Below the pieces are notes generated by a model. The model saw only the letters and a list, made by a program, of their open reading frames with translations, was not told the DNA's origin and did no database searches. Both the position numbers and the translations under genes were made by a program. From Rhizobium sp. 32-5/1 (GTDB taxonomy: Bacteria > Pseudomonadota > Alphaproteobacteria > Rhizobiales > Rhizobiaceae), in assembly GCF_029537235.1 (NCBI RefSeq), contig NZ_CP120638.1:4205415-4269414 (forward strand): 64,000 nt of DNA, given 5' to 3'. Positions 31,020 through 42,700 of the stretch are shown one piece after another (the first letter of the stretch is position 1; each line of letters starts with the position of its first letter).

Positions 31020-32887
31020 ATGCTCCTCAACGCTCTCTTTTCCTATTTCGAGAACTGGATCCGGCCTTTTGAGCCACGGGCGGACCTGCGTCCGCCGGAG
31101 CGGCTGGTGCCGTTCGTGTGGTTCTACATCCGGCAGGCGAAAGCGCCATTTGTCGCCATGCTTGTGCTTGGCGGCATCACGGCTGCCATCGAGGCGGCAT
31201 TGTTCTGGTTCGTCGGGCGCATCGTCGATATTCTGGGAACCGTCAATCCGGCCGAGGGCTGGAGCGGCATTTTGGAGGCCCATGGCGCCGAGCTTTTTGG
31301 CATGCTGGTCCTGATCGGTGTCGTGCGCTTTGTCGTCTCGCTGATCATGTCGCTGGTCGATCAGCAGATCATCACGCCCGGTTTCTACAATCTCGTCCGC
31401 TGGCAATCCTACCTGCATGTGGCGCGGCAATCGGTGTCCTTTTTCCAGAACGACTTTTCAGGCCGGATCGTTACCAAGGTCTGGTCCGGCGGGCAGGCGA
31501 CGGGCGACCTTGTGACATCGCTGATGGAAAGCGTCTGGTTCGTCGGCATCTATGCTGTCTCGACGCTGGTGCTGGTCGGACAGCTCGACCTTTGGCTGGC
31601 CGTTGTTGTTCTGGCCTGGCTCATCGCGTTTTCCTTTCTGGCGCGCTTTTTCGTACCGCGCATCCGCCACCATTCCCGCGCGACGGCGGAAGCCTCCTCG
31701 ATGCTGAATGGCCGCATGGTTGATGCCTATAGCAACATGCAGACGCTCAAGCTGTTCGGTCGCGACGACCAGAACGACCGCTACATGCGGCAGGGTTTCG
31801 ACATCTTCCAGAAGACCATCCTGAGCTTCACGCGCTTCATCACCGGGGTCAGGGCCTCGATGGCGCTTTTGTCTGGGATCATGATCGTCACCATGGCGGC
31901 GATCAGCGTCGATCTGTGGCTGCGCGGGATGATCAGCGCTGGCGCCGTCGCCTTTACGCTGGCACTGGTTCTGCGGCTGAACTTCCTGCTGAGCCGCATG
32001 ATGGTGCAGTTCAACGGGATCATGCGCAATATCGGCCCCATCCAGAACGCTGCCGAAATGATCTCGCAGCCGATCGGGCTGACCGATCGCCCTGGCGCGC
32101 TGGATCTTGAAATCCGCTCCCCGAAATCCGCTTCAAGCATGTCCGCTTCCACTACGGCAAGACGGCGGGACTGATGGACGACCTGTCGCTCACCATCCGC
32201 CCCGGCGAAAAGGTCGGCATCGTCGGCCGTTCGGGCGCCGGCAAGTCGACGCTCGTCAACCTGCTGCTGCGCTTCTACGATCTCGAAGGCGGGCGTATCC
32301 TTATCGACGGTCAGGACATTGCCGGCGTGCGGCAGGAATCACTGCGATCGCAGATCGGCATGGTCAGCCAGGATACGTCGCTGCTGCACCGTTCGATCCG
32401 AGACAACATTTTATTCGGGCGGCCGGACGCGGACGAGGCCAAGCTGATCGAGGCGGCACGCCGCGCCGAGGCATTTGATTTCATCGACAGGCTGGAAGAC
32501 CAGCGCGGCCGCAAGGGGTTCGACGCCCATGTCGGCGAGCGTGGTGTCAAGCTCTCGGGCGGCCAGCGCCAGCGCATCGCCATTGCGCGCGTGATGCTGA
32601 AGGATGCGCCGATCCTGGTGCTGGACGAGGCGACCTCGGCGCTCGATTCGGAGGTTGAAGCCGCCATCCAGTCGAATCTCGACCGGCTGATGCACGGCAA
32701 GACCGTATTGGCCATCGCCCACCGCCTCTCCACGATCGCAGCGCTTGACCGTCTCCTCGTCATGGATCGCGGACGGATTATCGAGGACGGGACGCATGCC
32801 GAATTGCTGACACGGGGAGGGCTCTATTCCGAGCTCTGGTCGCGCCAGTCGGGCGGATTTCTCGGCCAGGAAGAGGCGGCGGAATAG
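31020..32887 (+). CDS. ABC exporter half-transporter 2 (frameshifted)
   Basis: About 622 residues when corrected, homologous along its length to the preceding half-transporter: N-terminal FSYFENWIRPFEPR resembles its start, then six membrane helices and an ATPase. Motifs: GIVGRSGAGKST, LSGGQRQRIAIARVM, ILVLDEATSALD. Near 32123 one G is missing (CCCGGAAATCC expected), which joins LEIRSPEIRFKHVRFHYGK. The start is ATG 31020. Strong similarity of the two ATPase domains at DNA level (for example LDEATSALDSEVEAAIQ) indicates an old duplication. Substrate unknown. Confidence 0.88.
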
Positions 32888-33253
32888 GAGGCATAAGTCC
32901 CTGTCACGATTGGCTTTGCAGCGCTTTGAGGCTTTCCCTGCGCGGCCTTTCGACACGGCTCCCAGCAGGGGCCGGGTTTTCCGCGACATTGTGCCCACCC
33001 ACGGCCTTGAAGGCTGGACATAATTCCCGATCAAGCATAGAACGCGCCGAATTGCTGGGGAATCTGTGGCCGGACTGTGTCCTGCAAACACCGGATTTTG
33101 ATCGTCGGCTCCGGAAGTTGAAAAACTTCTAAGGATTCGGCATCGGCTTATTGATTTGGCGCGGTTCTTTCGCTCAAGTGTGACACGGAGCGAAAACGTG
33201 CCGGGGACAGATGCGGTTTCCGCGAAACATTGCGTGAAGAGGATGGTTTAGCC
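32888..33253. other. Intergenic region upstream of petA
   Basis: 366 bases between the second exporter gene and petA. It presumably contains the petABC promoter, but I could not assign -35/-10 elements with confidence. No terminator hairpin with a T run and no plausible small gene were seen. Confidence 0.4.
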
Positions 33254-33832
33254 GTGAGCGAACACGAAACATCAAGCGAAACCCAGGGCGAGCCGACACG
33301 CCGCGATTTCCTTTATCTGACGACGGGAATGGCAGGGGCCGTTGGGGTTGCCGCTGTCGCGTGGCCCTTCATCGACCAGATGCGGCCCGATGCATCGACG
33401 CTGGCGCTCGCATCGATCGAGGTTGATGTTGCGAGCCTCCAGCCGGGTATGTCGCTGACCGTCAAGTGGCGCGGCAAGCCGGTTTTCATCCGCAATCGGA
33501 CGGACAAGGAAGTGCAAGAGGCAAATGCCGTCGCGCTTTCCGATCTCAAGGATCCGGTTGCCCGCAACAGCAACCTTCCGGCCGACGCGACGGCGAGCGA
33601 TGTCGATCGCTCCGCCGGCAAGGATAAAGAAAACTGGATCGTGATGATCGGCTCCTGCACCCATCTGGGCTGCGTTCCACTCGGCCAGGCTGGCGATTTC
33701 GGCGGGTGGTTCTGTCCCTGCCACGGCTCGCACTACGATACGGCGGGCCGTATTCGCAAAGGTCCGGCGCCAACGAACCTTCCAGTGCCGACATTTGCAT
33801 TCACGTCCGACACAGTTATCAAGATCGGTTGA
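33254..33832 (+). CDS. petA: Ubiquinol-cytochrome c reductase iron-sulfur subunit (Rieske)
   Basis: 192 residues. It accepts electrons from ubiquinol in the cytochrome bc1 complex. The N-terminus has a twin-arginine motif (TRRDFLYL) and one membrane helix. The two cluster boxes CTHLGC and CPCHGSHYD bind the [2Fe-2S] Rieske cluster through two Cys and two His. GTG 33254 gives the usual N-terminus [10 protein letters not shown]; a TTG at 33230 is a less likely longer start. petB follows after 14 bases, so the set is an operon. Confidence 0.97.
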   Translation: MSEHETSSETQGEPTRRDFLYLTTGMAGAVGVAAVAWPFIDQMRPDASTLALASIEVDVASLQPGMSLTVKWRGKPVFIRNRTDKEVQEANAVALSDLKDPVARNSNLPADATASDVDRSAGKDKENWIVMIGSCTHLGCVPLGQAGDFGGWFCPCHGSHYDTAGRIRKGPAPTNLPVPTFAFTSDTVIKIG

Positions 33833-33846
33833 GGGGAATACTGACT

Positions 33847-35104
33847 ATGAGTGGGGATCATTCAACCTACACACCGACGACCGGTATCGAGAAATGGATC
33901 GATTCACGCCTGCCGCTGCCGCGGATGGTGCATGACAGCTTCATTTCCTACCCCGTTCCACGCAACCTGAACTATGCCTATACCTTTGGCGCCATGCTCT
34001 CGGTGATGCTGATCATCCAGATCCTGACCGGCGTGGTTCTGGCCATGCACTATGCGGCCGATATTTCGGTTGCCTTCGTTTCCGTCGAGAAGATCACGCG
34101 CGACGTCAATCACGGTTGGCTGCTGCGCTACATGCATGCCAACGGCGCATCGTTCTTCTTCATTGCTGTCTATCTGCACATCGCCCGCGGCCTCTACTAC
34201 GGCTCGTACAAGGCGCCGCGCGAAATCCTCTGGATCCTCGGCGTTGTCATCTATCTCCTGATGATGGCGACCGGCTTCATGGGCTACGTTCTGCCCTGGG
34301 GGCAGATGTCGTTCTGGGGAGCAACGGTTATCACCGGCTTCTTCTCCGCTTTCCCGCTGGTCGGCGAGTGGCTGCAGCAGTTCCTGCTGGGTGGTTTTGC
34401 CGTCGATCAACCGACGCTCAACCGCTTCTTCTCGCTGCATTACCTGTTGCCCTTCATGATCGCCGGCGTCGTCGTGCTGCACGTCTGGGCCCTGCACGTG
34501 ACCGGCCAGACCAATCCGACCGGCGTCGAAGTGAAGACGAAGACCGATACGGTTCCCTTCACACCCTATGCGACCCTCAAGGACGCGCTCGGTGTGTCGG
34601 TTTTCCTCATCGCTTATGCCTGGTTCGTCTTCTACATGCCGAACTATCTCGGCCATCCCGACAACTACATCATGGCCAACGCGCTGAAGACGCCGGCCCA
34701 CATCGTTCCGGAATGGTACTACCTGCCGTTCTACGCGATGCTCCGTGCCATCACCTTCAACATCGGCCCGATCGATTCTGAAGCTCGGTGGTGTTCTGGT
34801 GATGTTCGGTTCGATCATCATCCTGTTCTTCCTGCCCTGGCTCGACACGTCGAAGGTTCGCTCGGCCGTCTACCGCCCCTGGTACAAGCTTTTCTACTGG
34901 ATCTTCGTGGTCAACGCGATTCTGCTCGGATGGCTTGGCTCGCGCGCTGCGACCGATCTCTACACCCTGCTGGCCCAGATTGGCACGCTCTACTACTTCG
35001 CCTTCTTCCTCGTCATCATGCCGGTTCTCGGCCTGATCGAGACCCCGAAGCGCATTCCGAATTCGATCACGGAAGCGGTTCTGGCAAAGAAGAACAAGAA
35101 CTGA
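33847..35104 (+). CDS. petB: Cytochrome b of the bc1 complex (frameshifted)
   Basis: About 418 residues when corrected, with the eight membrane helices of bacterial cytochrome b. It carries the two b hemes and both quinone sites; helix B and D histidines lie in [14 protein letters not shown] and [10 protein letters not shown], and the Qo-site PEWY motif is in [13 protein letters not shown]. An extra T at 34779 (in CGATTCTG) breaks the frame; removing it gives [18 protein letters not shown]. The rest (residues ~310-418) lies in the frame that runs to 35104. An intact petB is expected in a respiring cell, so this is taken as a sequence error. Confidence 0.95.
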
Positions 35105-35128
35105 GCGCGGCTGAGAGGAACTGAACCG

Positions 35129-36010
35129 ATGAAAAAGCTTGTTACAAGCATCCTGTCGCTCGCACTTGCAGCCGGTCTCCTGGGCGGCGCTGCCTATGCA
35201 GCTGGCGAGGGGCACGATCTGAAGGAAGCGACGGAGCACGCCGCTGCGACCGCGCACTATCCGATCCTGAAGCCGGAAGAAATGGACTGGAGTTTCTCCG
35301 GCCCCTTCGGTCACTATGACAAGGGGCAGCTTCAGCGCGGTCTCAAGGTCTATACGGAAGTCTGTTCCGCCTGCCATTCGATGAAACTGGTATCCTTCCG
35401 CACGCTGGAAGATCTCGGCTATTCGGAAGCCCAGGTGAAGACCTTCGCTGCCAATTACGAGGTCCAGGACGGACCAAATGCGGACGGCGAGATGTACACC
35501 CGCAAGGCTGTTGCATCCGACCACTTCCCGTCGCCGTATCCGAACGACGAGGCTGCCGCCGCCGCCAACAATGGTGCAGCACCGCCGGACTTCTCGCTGA
35601 TCGCCAAGGCGCGCGGCGTCGAACGCGGCTTCCCGCTGTTCATCTTCGATATCTTCACCCAGTATCAGGAAGGCGGGCCGGACTATATCCACTCGCTCCT
35701 GACAGGCTATCAGGAGCCGCCGGAAGGCGTCACAGTTCCGGAAGGCACGCACTTCAATCCGCATTTCAATGCAGCCATGTCTCTCGCCATGGCCAAGCCG
35801 ATCTCCGACGACCAGGTCACCTATGATGATGGTTCGCCGCAGACGGTCGAGCAGTATTCGCAGGACATTTCGGCCTTCCTGATGTGGGCAGCAGAGCCGC
35901 ACCTGGAAGAGCGCAAGCGGACGGGCTTCATGGTTCTGATCTTCCTTTTGATCTTCACCGGCCTGATCTACCTGACGAAGAAGTCGGTCTACGCCAACAA
36001 GGAACATTGA
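35129..36010 (+). CDS. petC: Cytochrome c1 of the bc1 complex
   Basis: 293 residues: signal peptide (cleavage after about AAYA, residue ~25), heme-binding CSACH near residue 80, a later axial-ligand Met region (FNAAMSLAMAKPI), and a C-terminal membrane anchor (about 268-287). It passes electrons from the Rieske protein to cytochrome c. ATG 35129 follows AGAGGAACTGAACCG. It ends the petABC operon, and a strong terminator lies 20 bases after the stop. Confidence 0.97.
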   Translation: MKKLVTSILSLALAAGLLGGAAYAAGEGHDLKEATEHAAATAHYPILKPEEMDWSFSGPFGHYDKGQLQRGLKVYTEVCSACHSMKLVSFRTLEDLGYSEAQVKTFAANYEVQDGPNADGEMYTRKAVASDHFPSPYPNDEAAAAANNGAAPPDFSLIAKARGVERGFPLFIFDIFTQYQEGGPDYIHSLLTGYQEPPEGVTVPEGTHFNPHFNAAMSLAMAKPISDDQVTYDDGSPQTVEQYSQDISAFLMWAAEPHLEERKRTGFMVLIFLLIFTGLIYLTKKSVYANKEH

Positions 36011-36030
36011 GTTCCAAGGTGCTTCGGTTT

Positions 36031-36060
36031 AAAAAAGGCGATCTTCGGATCGCCTTTTTT
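36031..36060 (+). terminator. Intrinsic terminator of petABC
   Basis: AAAAAAGGCGATC pairs with GATCGCCTTTTTT across a four-base TTCG-type loop, followed by more T. A-run and T-run on both sides make it potentially bidirectional. It lies directly after petC. Confidence 0.92.
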
Positions 36061-36143
36061 GTTGTGCGGGCATCGTTCACGTGAACTGTTCCGACAGACA
36101 AGGCTGCTTGTTGTGTTCATGCTTCAGACCGGGAGTGCGTTGT

Positions 36144-36500
36144 TTGCTGACCAGGATCGTGCTCTACACCCGCGACGTCGACGCGACCGCGCGCTTCTAT
36201 GAACAGCATTTCAGCTTTATCCAAATGGATGATCCCGGCGACCGGATTACCGAGCTGCGACACCCGGAGGGTGGTGCGATCCTGATGCTACATAAGGCTG
36301 GCAAGGCGCAGAGGATGGGGCAGGTGCTCGTCAAGCTGGTCTTTGATGTCGAGGATGTGGCGGCATACATTGCGGCGCGTGCAAGCGATGGGTTGGCGTT
36401 CGGTCCGATCCATCATGCCGATGGCTACACCTATGCCAACGCCAAGGATCCTGATGGCAACAGCATATCGGTCTCCAGTCGCGCGTTCCGCAGGTCGTGA
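36144..36500 (+). CDS. VOC (glyoxalase/bleomycin resistance) family protein
   Basis: 118 residues with the vicinal oxygen chelate fold: RIVLYTRDVDATARFYEQHF at the N-terminus and GYTYANAKDPDGNSISVSS at the end, which includes the usual acidic metal-ligand position. The enzyme activity is unknown; family members include lyases, dioxygenases and binding proteins. TTG 36144 is chosen because conservation starts right there; the frame is open upstream to ATG 36081 but codes for unlikely Cys-rich sequence. It stands alone after the pet terminator. Confidence 0.7.
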   Translation: MLTRIVLYTRDVDATARFYEQHFSFIQMDDPGDRITELRHPEGGAILMLHKAGKAQRMGQVLVKLVFDVEDVAAYIAARASDGLAFGPIHHADGYTYANAKDPDGNSISVSSRAFRRS

Positions 36501-36689
36501 GCGCTTCGGCTATTTCGATCCTGGGGGATTTGCCCACAGGCGGCTTGCGTTTAGTGCTGATCTTCCCGGCGTCGTCGTAGCAAAACCGCAAATGCTGTTG
36601 GCCGGCGGATAGAGCTTCACCGGACCGTGCCTGTTGGATCCCATGGCGGAGCCGCCGTTTGAGCTTCTGAAATGATACCGCCTGAATCG

Positions 36690-36720
36690 AAAACGGCCCC
36701 GCTGCGAAGCGAGGCCGTGT
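36690..36720 (-). terminator. Intrinsic terminator of the GPR gene
   Basis: On the minus strand ACGGCC...GGCCGT with an inner AGC/GCT pairing is followed by TTTT. It lies 25 bases past the GPR stop. Confidence 0.75.
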
Positions 36721-36744
36721 GTTCTGTTCATTCCAGCGGCGGGT

Positions 36745-39700
36745 TTAGCTGAACCGTCCGGCGGCGTGGGCCAGCATGGTATAAACCTTGCCGGTATCCG
36801 AGGTCAGGTAGGTCTGGGTCATCATCTTGTCGCGGTCGTTGCGGGCAACGTCGGCGAGCAGTTTTTCGAAGTCGGCGATGTAGCGGTCGACTGCGGTGCG
36901 GAACTCCGGTTCGCGATCATACTTGCGCTTGATCTCGTCGAAGGTCTGCTGGCCCTTCAGCGTATAGAGGCGGCGTGTGAACACGTCGCGCTCGCCGCGC
37001 TGGTAGCGGCGCCACAGATCGACAGAAGCATCATGATCGATGGCGCGGGCGATATCGACCGAGAGCGAATTCAGCGACTCCATCACATGGCGCGGGTTGC
37101 GGCTGTCGCCGGTACGGGCGGCAGGCTGGGTCTCGGTCGCCCGCTGAATTGGGGTCTGCTGGACCGGCTGAGCTTCTTCGCGCGAAGCGCCGCGCAACAG
37201 GTCACGCATCCAGCCGCTGCCTTCCTCCACGCGTCCGCGCGTATCCTCGAGCGGCTGTTCCGGCTGACGCGCCGGCTGCTGGGCAATCGGCTGAGGCTGG
37301 AGGCCGAGGCTGCCACGAAGCGCCGGTTCCGGCGCCGGGCGGCGCTGCTCGGGTGTCGGCTGCTGCTGGATGACGCGGGCAGGGGCCGGGGTGACGATCG
37401 CCTGTGCGACCGGCTGCGACACTTGCTGAGCAACGGGCTGTTGCTGCTGGACCACCTGCTGTCGGACGACCGGCTGGGCGACTTCCATCTGCCCGGAGGA
37501 CTTGCCGATGATCTCGGACAGTTCCTGCAGCGCCTTGATCTGCTCGGCGACGGCGCGGCGCATGACGGAGGCGTTTTCCTTGGCTTCTTCCGGAAGATCG
37601 AAGGCACCGCGCTTCAGTTCCTCGCGGGTCATGTCGAGTTCCTTGCGGATCTCGTTGGCCGAGCGGCGGATATCTTCGGTCGCGCCGCTGAACTTGCCGA
37701 TGGCATCCTCGACGGCCTGGCGCAAGGCTTCGCGCATCTGCTGGGCCGCACCATCGGATTTCTTCCCGGTTTCGGCCAGCATGCGTTCGATATCGGAAAG
37801 CGAGGCGCCGACGCTGCCCCGCAGACGCGAGGCGACTTCCTTGGAGCGTTCCTCGGCACGGATGAAGGCATTTTCGACCGACATTCCGGCTTCCTCGCCG
37901 GCCTTGGTGACGGCCGCGCGCATCGTCTCGGAGGCGCTGGCCGCGCGCTGCTCGGCGTCATCAAGCGTCTTGCTGACCTGGTTGAAGGAAGCCTGGACGC
38001 CGGCGCGCAGATTGCCGGCGATCTGGCTGGATTTTTCCTCTGCCCGAACAAACACGGCTTCAACCGACATGCTGGCTTCGTCGCCGGCCTGAACCAGCGC
38101 GGTGCGCATGGCGTCGGCTGCGGCCGCTGCCCGCTTTTCGGCGTCGGTCAGCAAGCGGCCGACATCGGCAAAGGAAGACTGAATACCGCTGCGCAGATTG
38201 CCCGCAACCTGGGTCGAGCGTTCCTCGGCCCGCTCAAAGGCGCCATCGACGAAGCCTTCCAGCGCATGCATGGTTTTTTCGATCTCTTCCGAGCGGCGAA
38301 CAAGACCCACGGACAGGGTGCGCAAGGCCTCCTGACGCTCCTCGAGCGTGCTGACGAGATTGGACTGGGCTGCACCGAGCAGATCCGAGGCCTGGCTGAG
38401 CACGCGTGAGTGGTCCTCGAAACGACCGACGATGCCGCCGATCTGGGACAGGGTCGAGCCGGAGATTTCCGAGAGTTTGTCAACCTTGCCTTCGAGAAGG
38501 CGGGTTGACGTCGAGAGCATGTCGGAGGCGCGGGTGGCCGATTCGGAGAAGCGCGCCGTGGTCGATTCCAGCTGCTCGTCCATGGCGCCAAGATTGGCGC
38601 CCGCCTGTTCGATGACCGAGGCGATCGCCGAATTGCTGGCGGCCAGCTGGTCGATCAATCCCGTTGCCGTCGATTGCAGGCGGTTCTCGACCATCTTCAT
38701 GGCCTTGGCGGTTTCCTCGGCGCGGCCGGCGATGGCATTCAGCGTTTCGCCGGTGCGGGCGGTCAGGCTGTTGATCAGCGAGGCACTTTCGGCGCGCAGG
38801 CGATCGGCGCTTTCCTGAGTCACGGCGGTGATGCGCTCGGCGGTCTCCTTGCCGGTCGCGGCATACTGCTCGACCAGCGGACGGGCTTCCTCGTCGATCA
38901 GACGGGAGAGCTCCGCAGAACGGCCCGACAGCATCGAATTCAATTCGCGTGTCTTGTCGTCCAGCGTCGAGCGAATGGCGTTGCCGCGGGCTTCAAGCGC
39001 CTTTTCGACATCGGACAGATTCTGGTGCAGCGCCGACGCCTGCTCGGCGACACGACCCTGCGTTTCGGAGATGCGGGCGCTGGCGGTATCGGAGGCTTCG
39101 CCGACGGAGCGCGCGAGTTCGGCACTGCGCATGGCGACCTGGGCCGCCGTCTGTTCGATCGACGTCGCAAATTCGGACTGGCGGGCGGCCATGGCGCGGG
39201 AGAACTCGTCACCGGCCCGGGCAAGCAGATCGGCCGAACGGACCGCTTCCGCGTCGATGCCCTGGGCAGCGTCGCCAACGGCGCCGCGCAGACTTGTGAC
39301 GAGGCCGGCGGCCTTGCCTTCGATCGTGCGGCTGACATTGTCGAGACCGATGGTGAGCGCCCGGTCCATGGTGCCGAGACGCTCTTCGATCCGGTTCGTG
39401 CCGCCTTCGATGCTGGCGGAAATCCGATTGGCGGCAGCTTCGCTGGCGCGGTCCAGCTCGGATGTATGGCTCGACAGCGTTTCGGAAATCCGTGTCGCAG
39501 CCACATCGCTGACGCGGCTCAGTTCGTCGGCGCGGCCGGCAAGCGTGTCGGATATGCGAGCTGCGGCAATGCTGCTCACCTGGTCGAGTTCGGACACCCG
39601 TGCCGAAAGCGTATCGCCGATTTTCTGACCGGCGCTATCGACGAAGTCGTGGACTGTATCGACGCTGTCACGGATACGGCCTTCAAGAATGCCGAGGCTG

Positions 39701-42700
39701 CTTTCTATCCGGTTGCTGGTATATTCGAGGCTTGTGTTGATGCCGGACGCGGCGACATCCATGCGGTTTGTTAGCGTGTCGGCGGCGCGGCTGATCTGGT
39801 CGGCCGTCTCGCTCAAGCGGCTGGCGACCAGGCCCGTGCTGTCGCGCATGCGCTGGTCGAGTATGTCGGCGCTGCGGTCGATGGCCGAGCCGAGTTCGCT
39901 CTGGCGCTCCTCCAGCGTCATTTCCAGCATGCTGGCGCTGGTTGCCAGCGTCGTGGCGATCGAGATCGTCTGCTCACCGAGCACGTCTGCAAGCTGGTTG
40001 CTGCCTTCGCTGACGGCGATGTTGATGGCATTGATCCGGTCGTCGAGCGTCGCGCGGATGCGGTCGTGGGTCGTGGCCAGCGATCCGGTCAGTTCCTCGG
40101 CGCGACCCGACAGGGTCTGCTCGATTTCGGACGCCTTGCTGGCCATGGTGGCAGCGAGTTCCGACGCATGGCCGGAGAGGGCACCGGCAATATCCGCCGA
40201 GGTGCGGGTCATCGTCCCGGCGATCTCGCTGACGCGGCCGCTCAGATTGTCGGCAATGTCCGAGACGCGGCCGGACAGTTGCTTCTCGATGTCGCTGACA
40301 CGATCCGACATGGTTTCGGCAATCGCGGTGGCGCGGAAGGAAAGGTTGTCGGCAATTTCCTCGGTCCGGCTCGTCAGCGTGTCCGCCATATCTGCAGCAC
40401 TCGCGGACATGGTGCCGGCGATGTCGGCATTGCGCTGCGCCAGCATGCCGTCAAGCGTTGCCGTGCGTGTGGAAAGGTCTTCCGTCAACGCCTGCGCTCG
40501 GTCGGTCAGGACGCTGCCGACCCGCTCGACGGTCCCGCTGATGGCCGTTTCGATTGCAGTCGTGCTTGAGGAAAGAACGCCGGAAAGGGCGGCCGTCCGC
40601 TCCGAAAGAATGCCTTCGATCCGCTCGGTGGTTCCACCAAGGGAAATATCGACAGCGGCTGCACCCATGGCCAGCGCCTCTGTCAGGCCTTCTCTTCCGG
40701 AGGCAAGCGTTGCGGACAGGCCGGCCGCGCGCTCGGACAGGATGGAATTGAGCTGCTCGGTTGAGCCGCCCAAGGCGCTTTCGATTGCCGACGTGTTGGA
40801 CACCAGGACCTCGGTGAGGGCTGCTGTGCGCTGCGAAAGAATGCCGTCGATCCGCTCGGTAGTGCCTCCCAGGGCGCTCTGGATTGCGGACGTGTTGGAC
40901 GCCAGGATGCCAGTGAGGGCAGCCGTCCGCTCGGAAAGAATACCGTCGATCTGCTCGGCGGTTCCACCGAGCGAGATTTCAACCGCCGCGGTTCCCATGG
41001 CCATGGTTTCCGCAATGCCTTCGGTTCCGGAGGCCAGTGTCGCAGACAGGCTTGCGGTCCGCTCCGACAGGATGGAGCCAAGCTGGTCGACCGTGCCGCC
41101 AAGCGCGGTCTCGATGGCCGCCGTGCTGGATGTCAGAATGCCGGTCAGGGCTGCGGTGCGCTCGGAGAGCGTATTGTCGAGCCGGAACTGGCTGGCCGCG
41201 ATGGCGCTGGTGATTTCGTCCGCGCGGCTTGCAAGCGTCTCCTCGATGCGGCTGTGGGCGGATTGGAGACCATCAACGAGGTTGCCGGTGCGCGCATCGA
41301 GCGACGCGGCAAGGCGCATTTCGCTGCCTGCTAGATTGGTTTCAAGGGCGTCGGCACGCTGTCCGAAACCGGATTCGATCCGGTCCTGTGCCTGGGTCAG
41401 AGCGCTCATCAGCGCACCGGAGCGTTCCGACAGCACACTGTCGATGCGGGTGTGGGCGTTGCCGATCGCTTCGCCGAGTTCGGCCGTCTTGCCGCTGATC
41501 GTTTCCTCGATGAAATCCTGTGTCGTGCCAAGGGTCGTTGCCAGCGTCAGCGACTGGTCCGAAAGGGCGTTTTCGAATTTTTCGATGCTGCTGTCGAGCA
41601 TGCCGCCGATCGCTTCGGATCCGCCCGAAACGGTCTGGTTGATGCGCGCAAGGCTTTCCATCAGCTTGGAATCGAGCATGCCGGCGCGTTTGTCGAAGGC
41701 ATTGGCGAATTCATGGAAGCGCGAATCGAAGGCCGTTGCCAGCGTGCCGACCGTCGCCTGGAGTTTTTCCTCGAAGAAGCCGGAGCGCAGGTCCAGATCC
41801 ATGATGGTATCGTCGGCCGTCGATTTCAGGCTCTGGCGGAAGCTTGCACCGCGCTCGTCGAGCGTTGCGTTCAGCGAGTTCAGAATGTCATCCAGTCCGC
41901 CGGTAATGGCCTGCTGACCGACGTTCAGGCTCTCGTTCAGATCGCGGGTGCGGGCAATCAGCGTCTCGTTCAACTGGCGTGCCCGCTCGTTGAGAGCGGC
42001 ATTCAGCTTTTCGGTGTTGGCGTCGAGCGAGGACGCGCGGGTCTCGAACTGGCCCAAGAGCTGCTGGCCGCGCTTTGCAAGCGTCTGGCTGAGGTTTTCC
42101 AGCCGGTTGTCGAATTCGTTGCTCAGCGAAACACCGGCCGTCGTCAGGCCGGAAAGCAGGGCATCCGTGCGCGTCGAGAGCATGGTGCTGATCGTCTGCG
42201 TCGCATTGTTGGATTTCTCCATCAGCGCGGCGGCGCGCGTCTCGATCATCGAGGCGAAGGCTTCGCCTGATGTGCCGATGCGTGTCGTGATATCTTCGCC
42301 GGCGACAGCCAGTTCGTCCTTCAGCTGCGCATGGGCGCCCGAGATCGAGGAGCGGATTCGCTCGGCATGACCGACGATCGCCTCGCGCTCGAGCCCAAGC
42401 TCCTGCACCAGCGTGCGGACGCGCAATTCGTTGTCGCTGTAGCTACGTTCCAGCGCATTCACTTCAGAGTGTACGAGGGTTTCGAGTTCCGTCGCGCGGG
42501 CGATTGTCCGCTCGATGCCTTCGTTCATGGCGGAAACTTCGCGGCGAACGGCTTGACCGACGGTCATGATGCGCTCGGAGGCGGCGGTTTCCGGCTCGGC
42601 AAGCCGCAGGGCGACTTCCGCCATCGAGCGGGCGGCGCTGCGCAGTTCGTGGGCGCGGGAAATCATGATGGCGAAGGCGAAGAACAGCATCACCGGCAGG

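Noticed and set aside
33230..33254. TTG 33230 as the start of petA
   Set aside because: The GTG at 33254 gives the conserved SEHE N-terminus; the eight added residues are not family-like.
39689..41917. A 742-codon open frame antisense to the GPR gene
   Set aside because: It mirrors the repeat-rich high-GC GPR coding frame, has no ribosome site, and shows low-complexity Ser/Arg/Val sequence.
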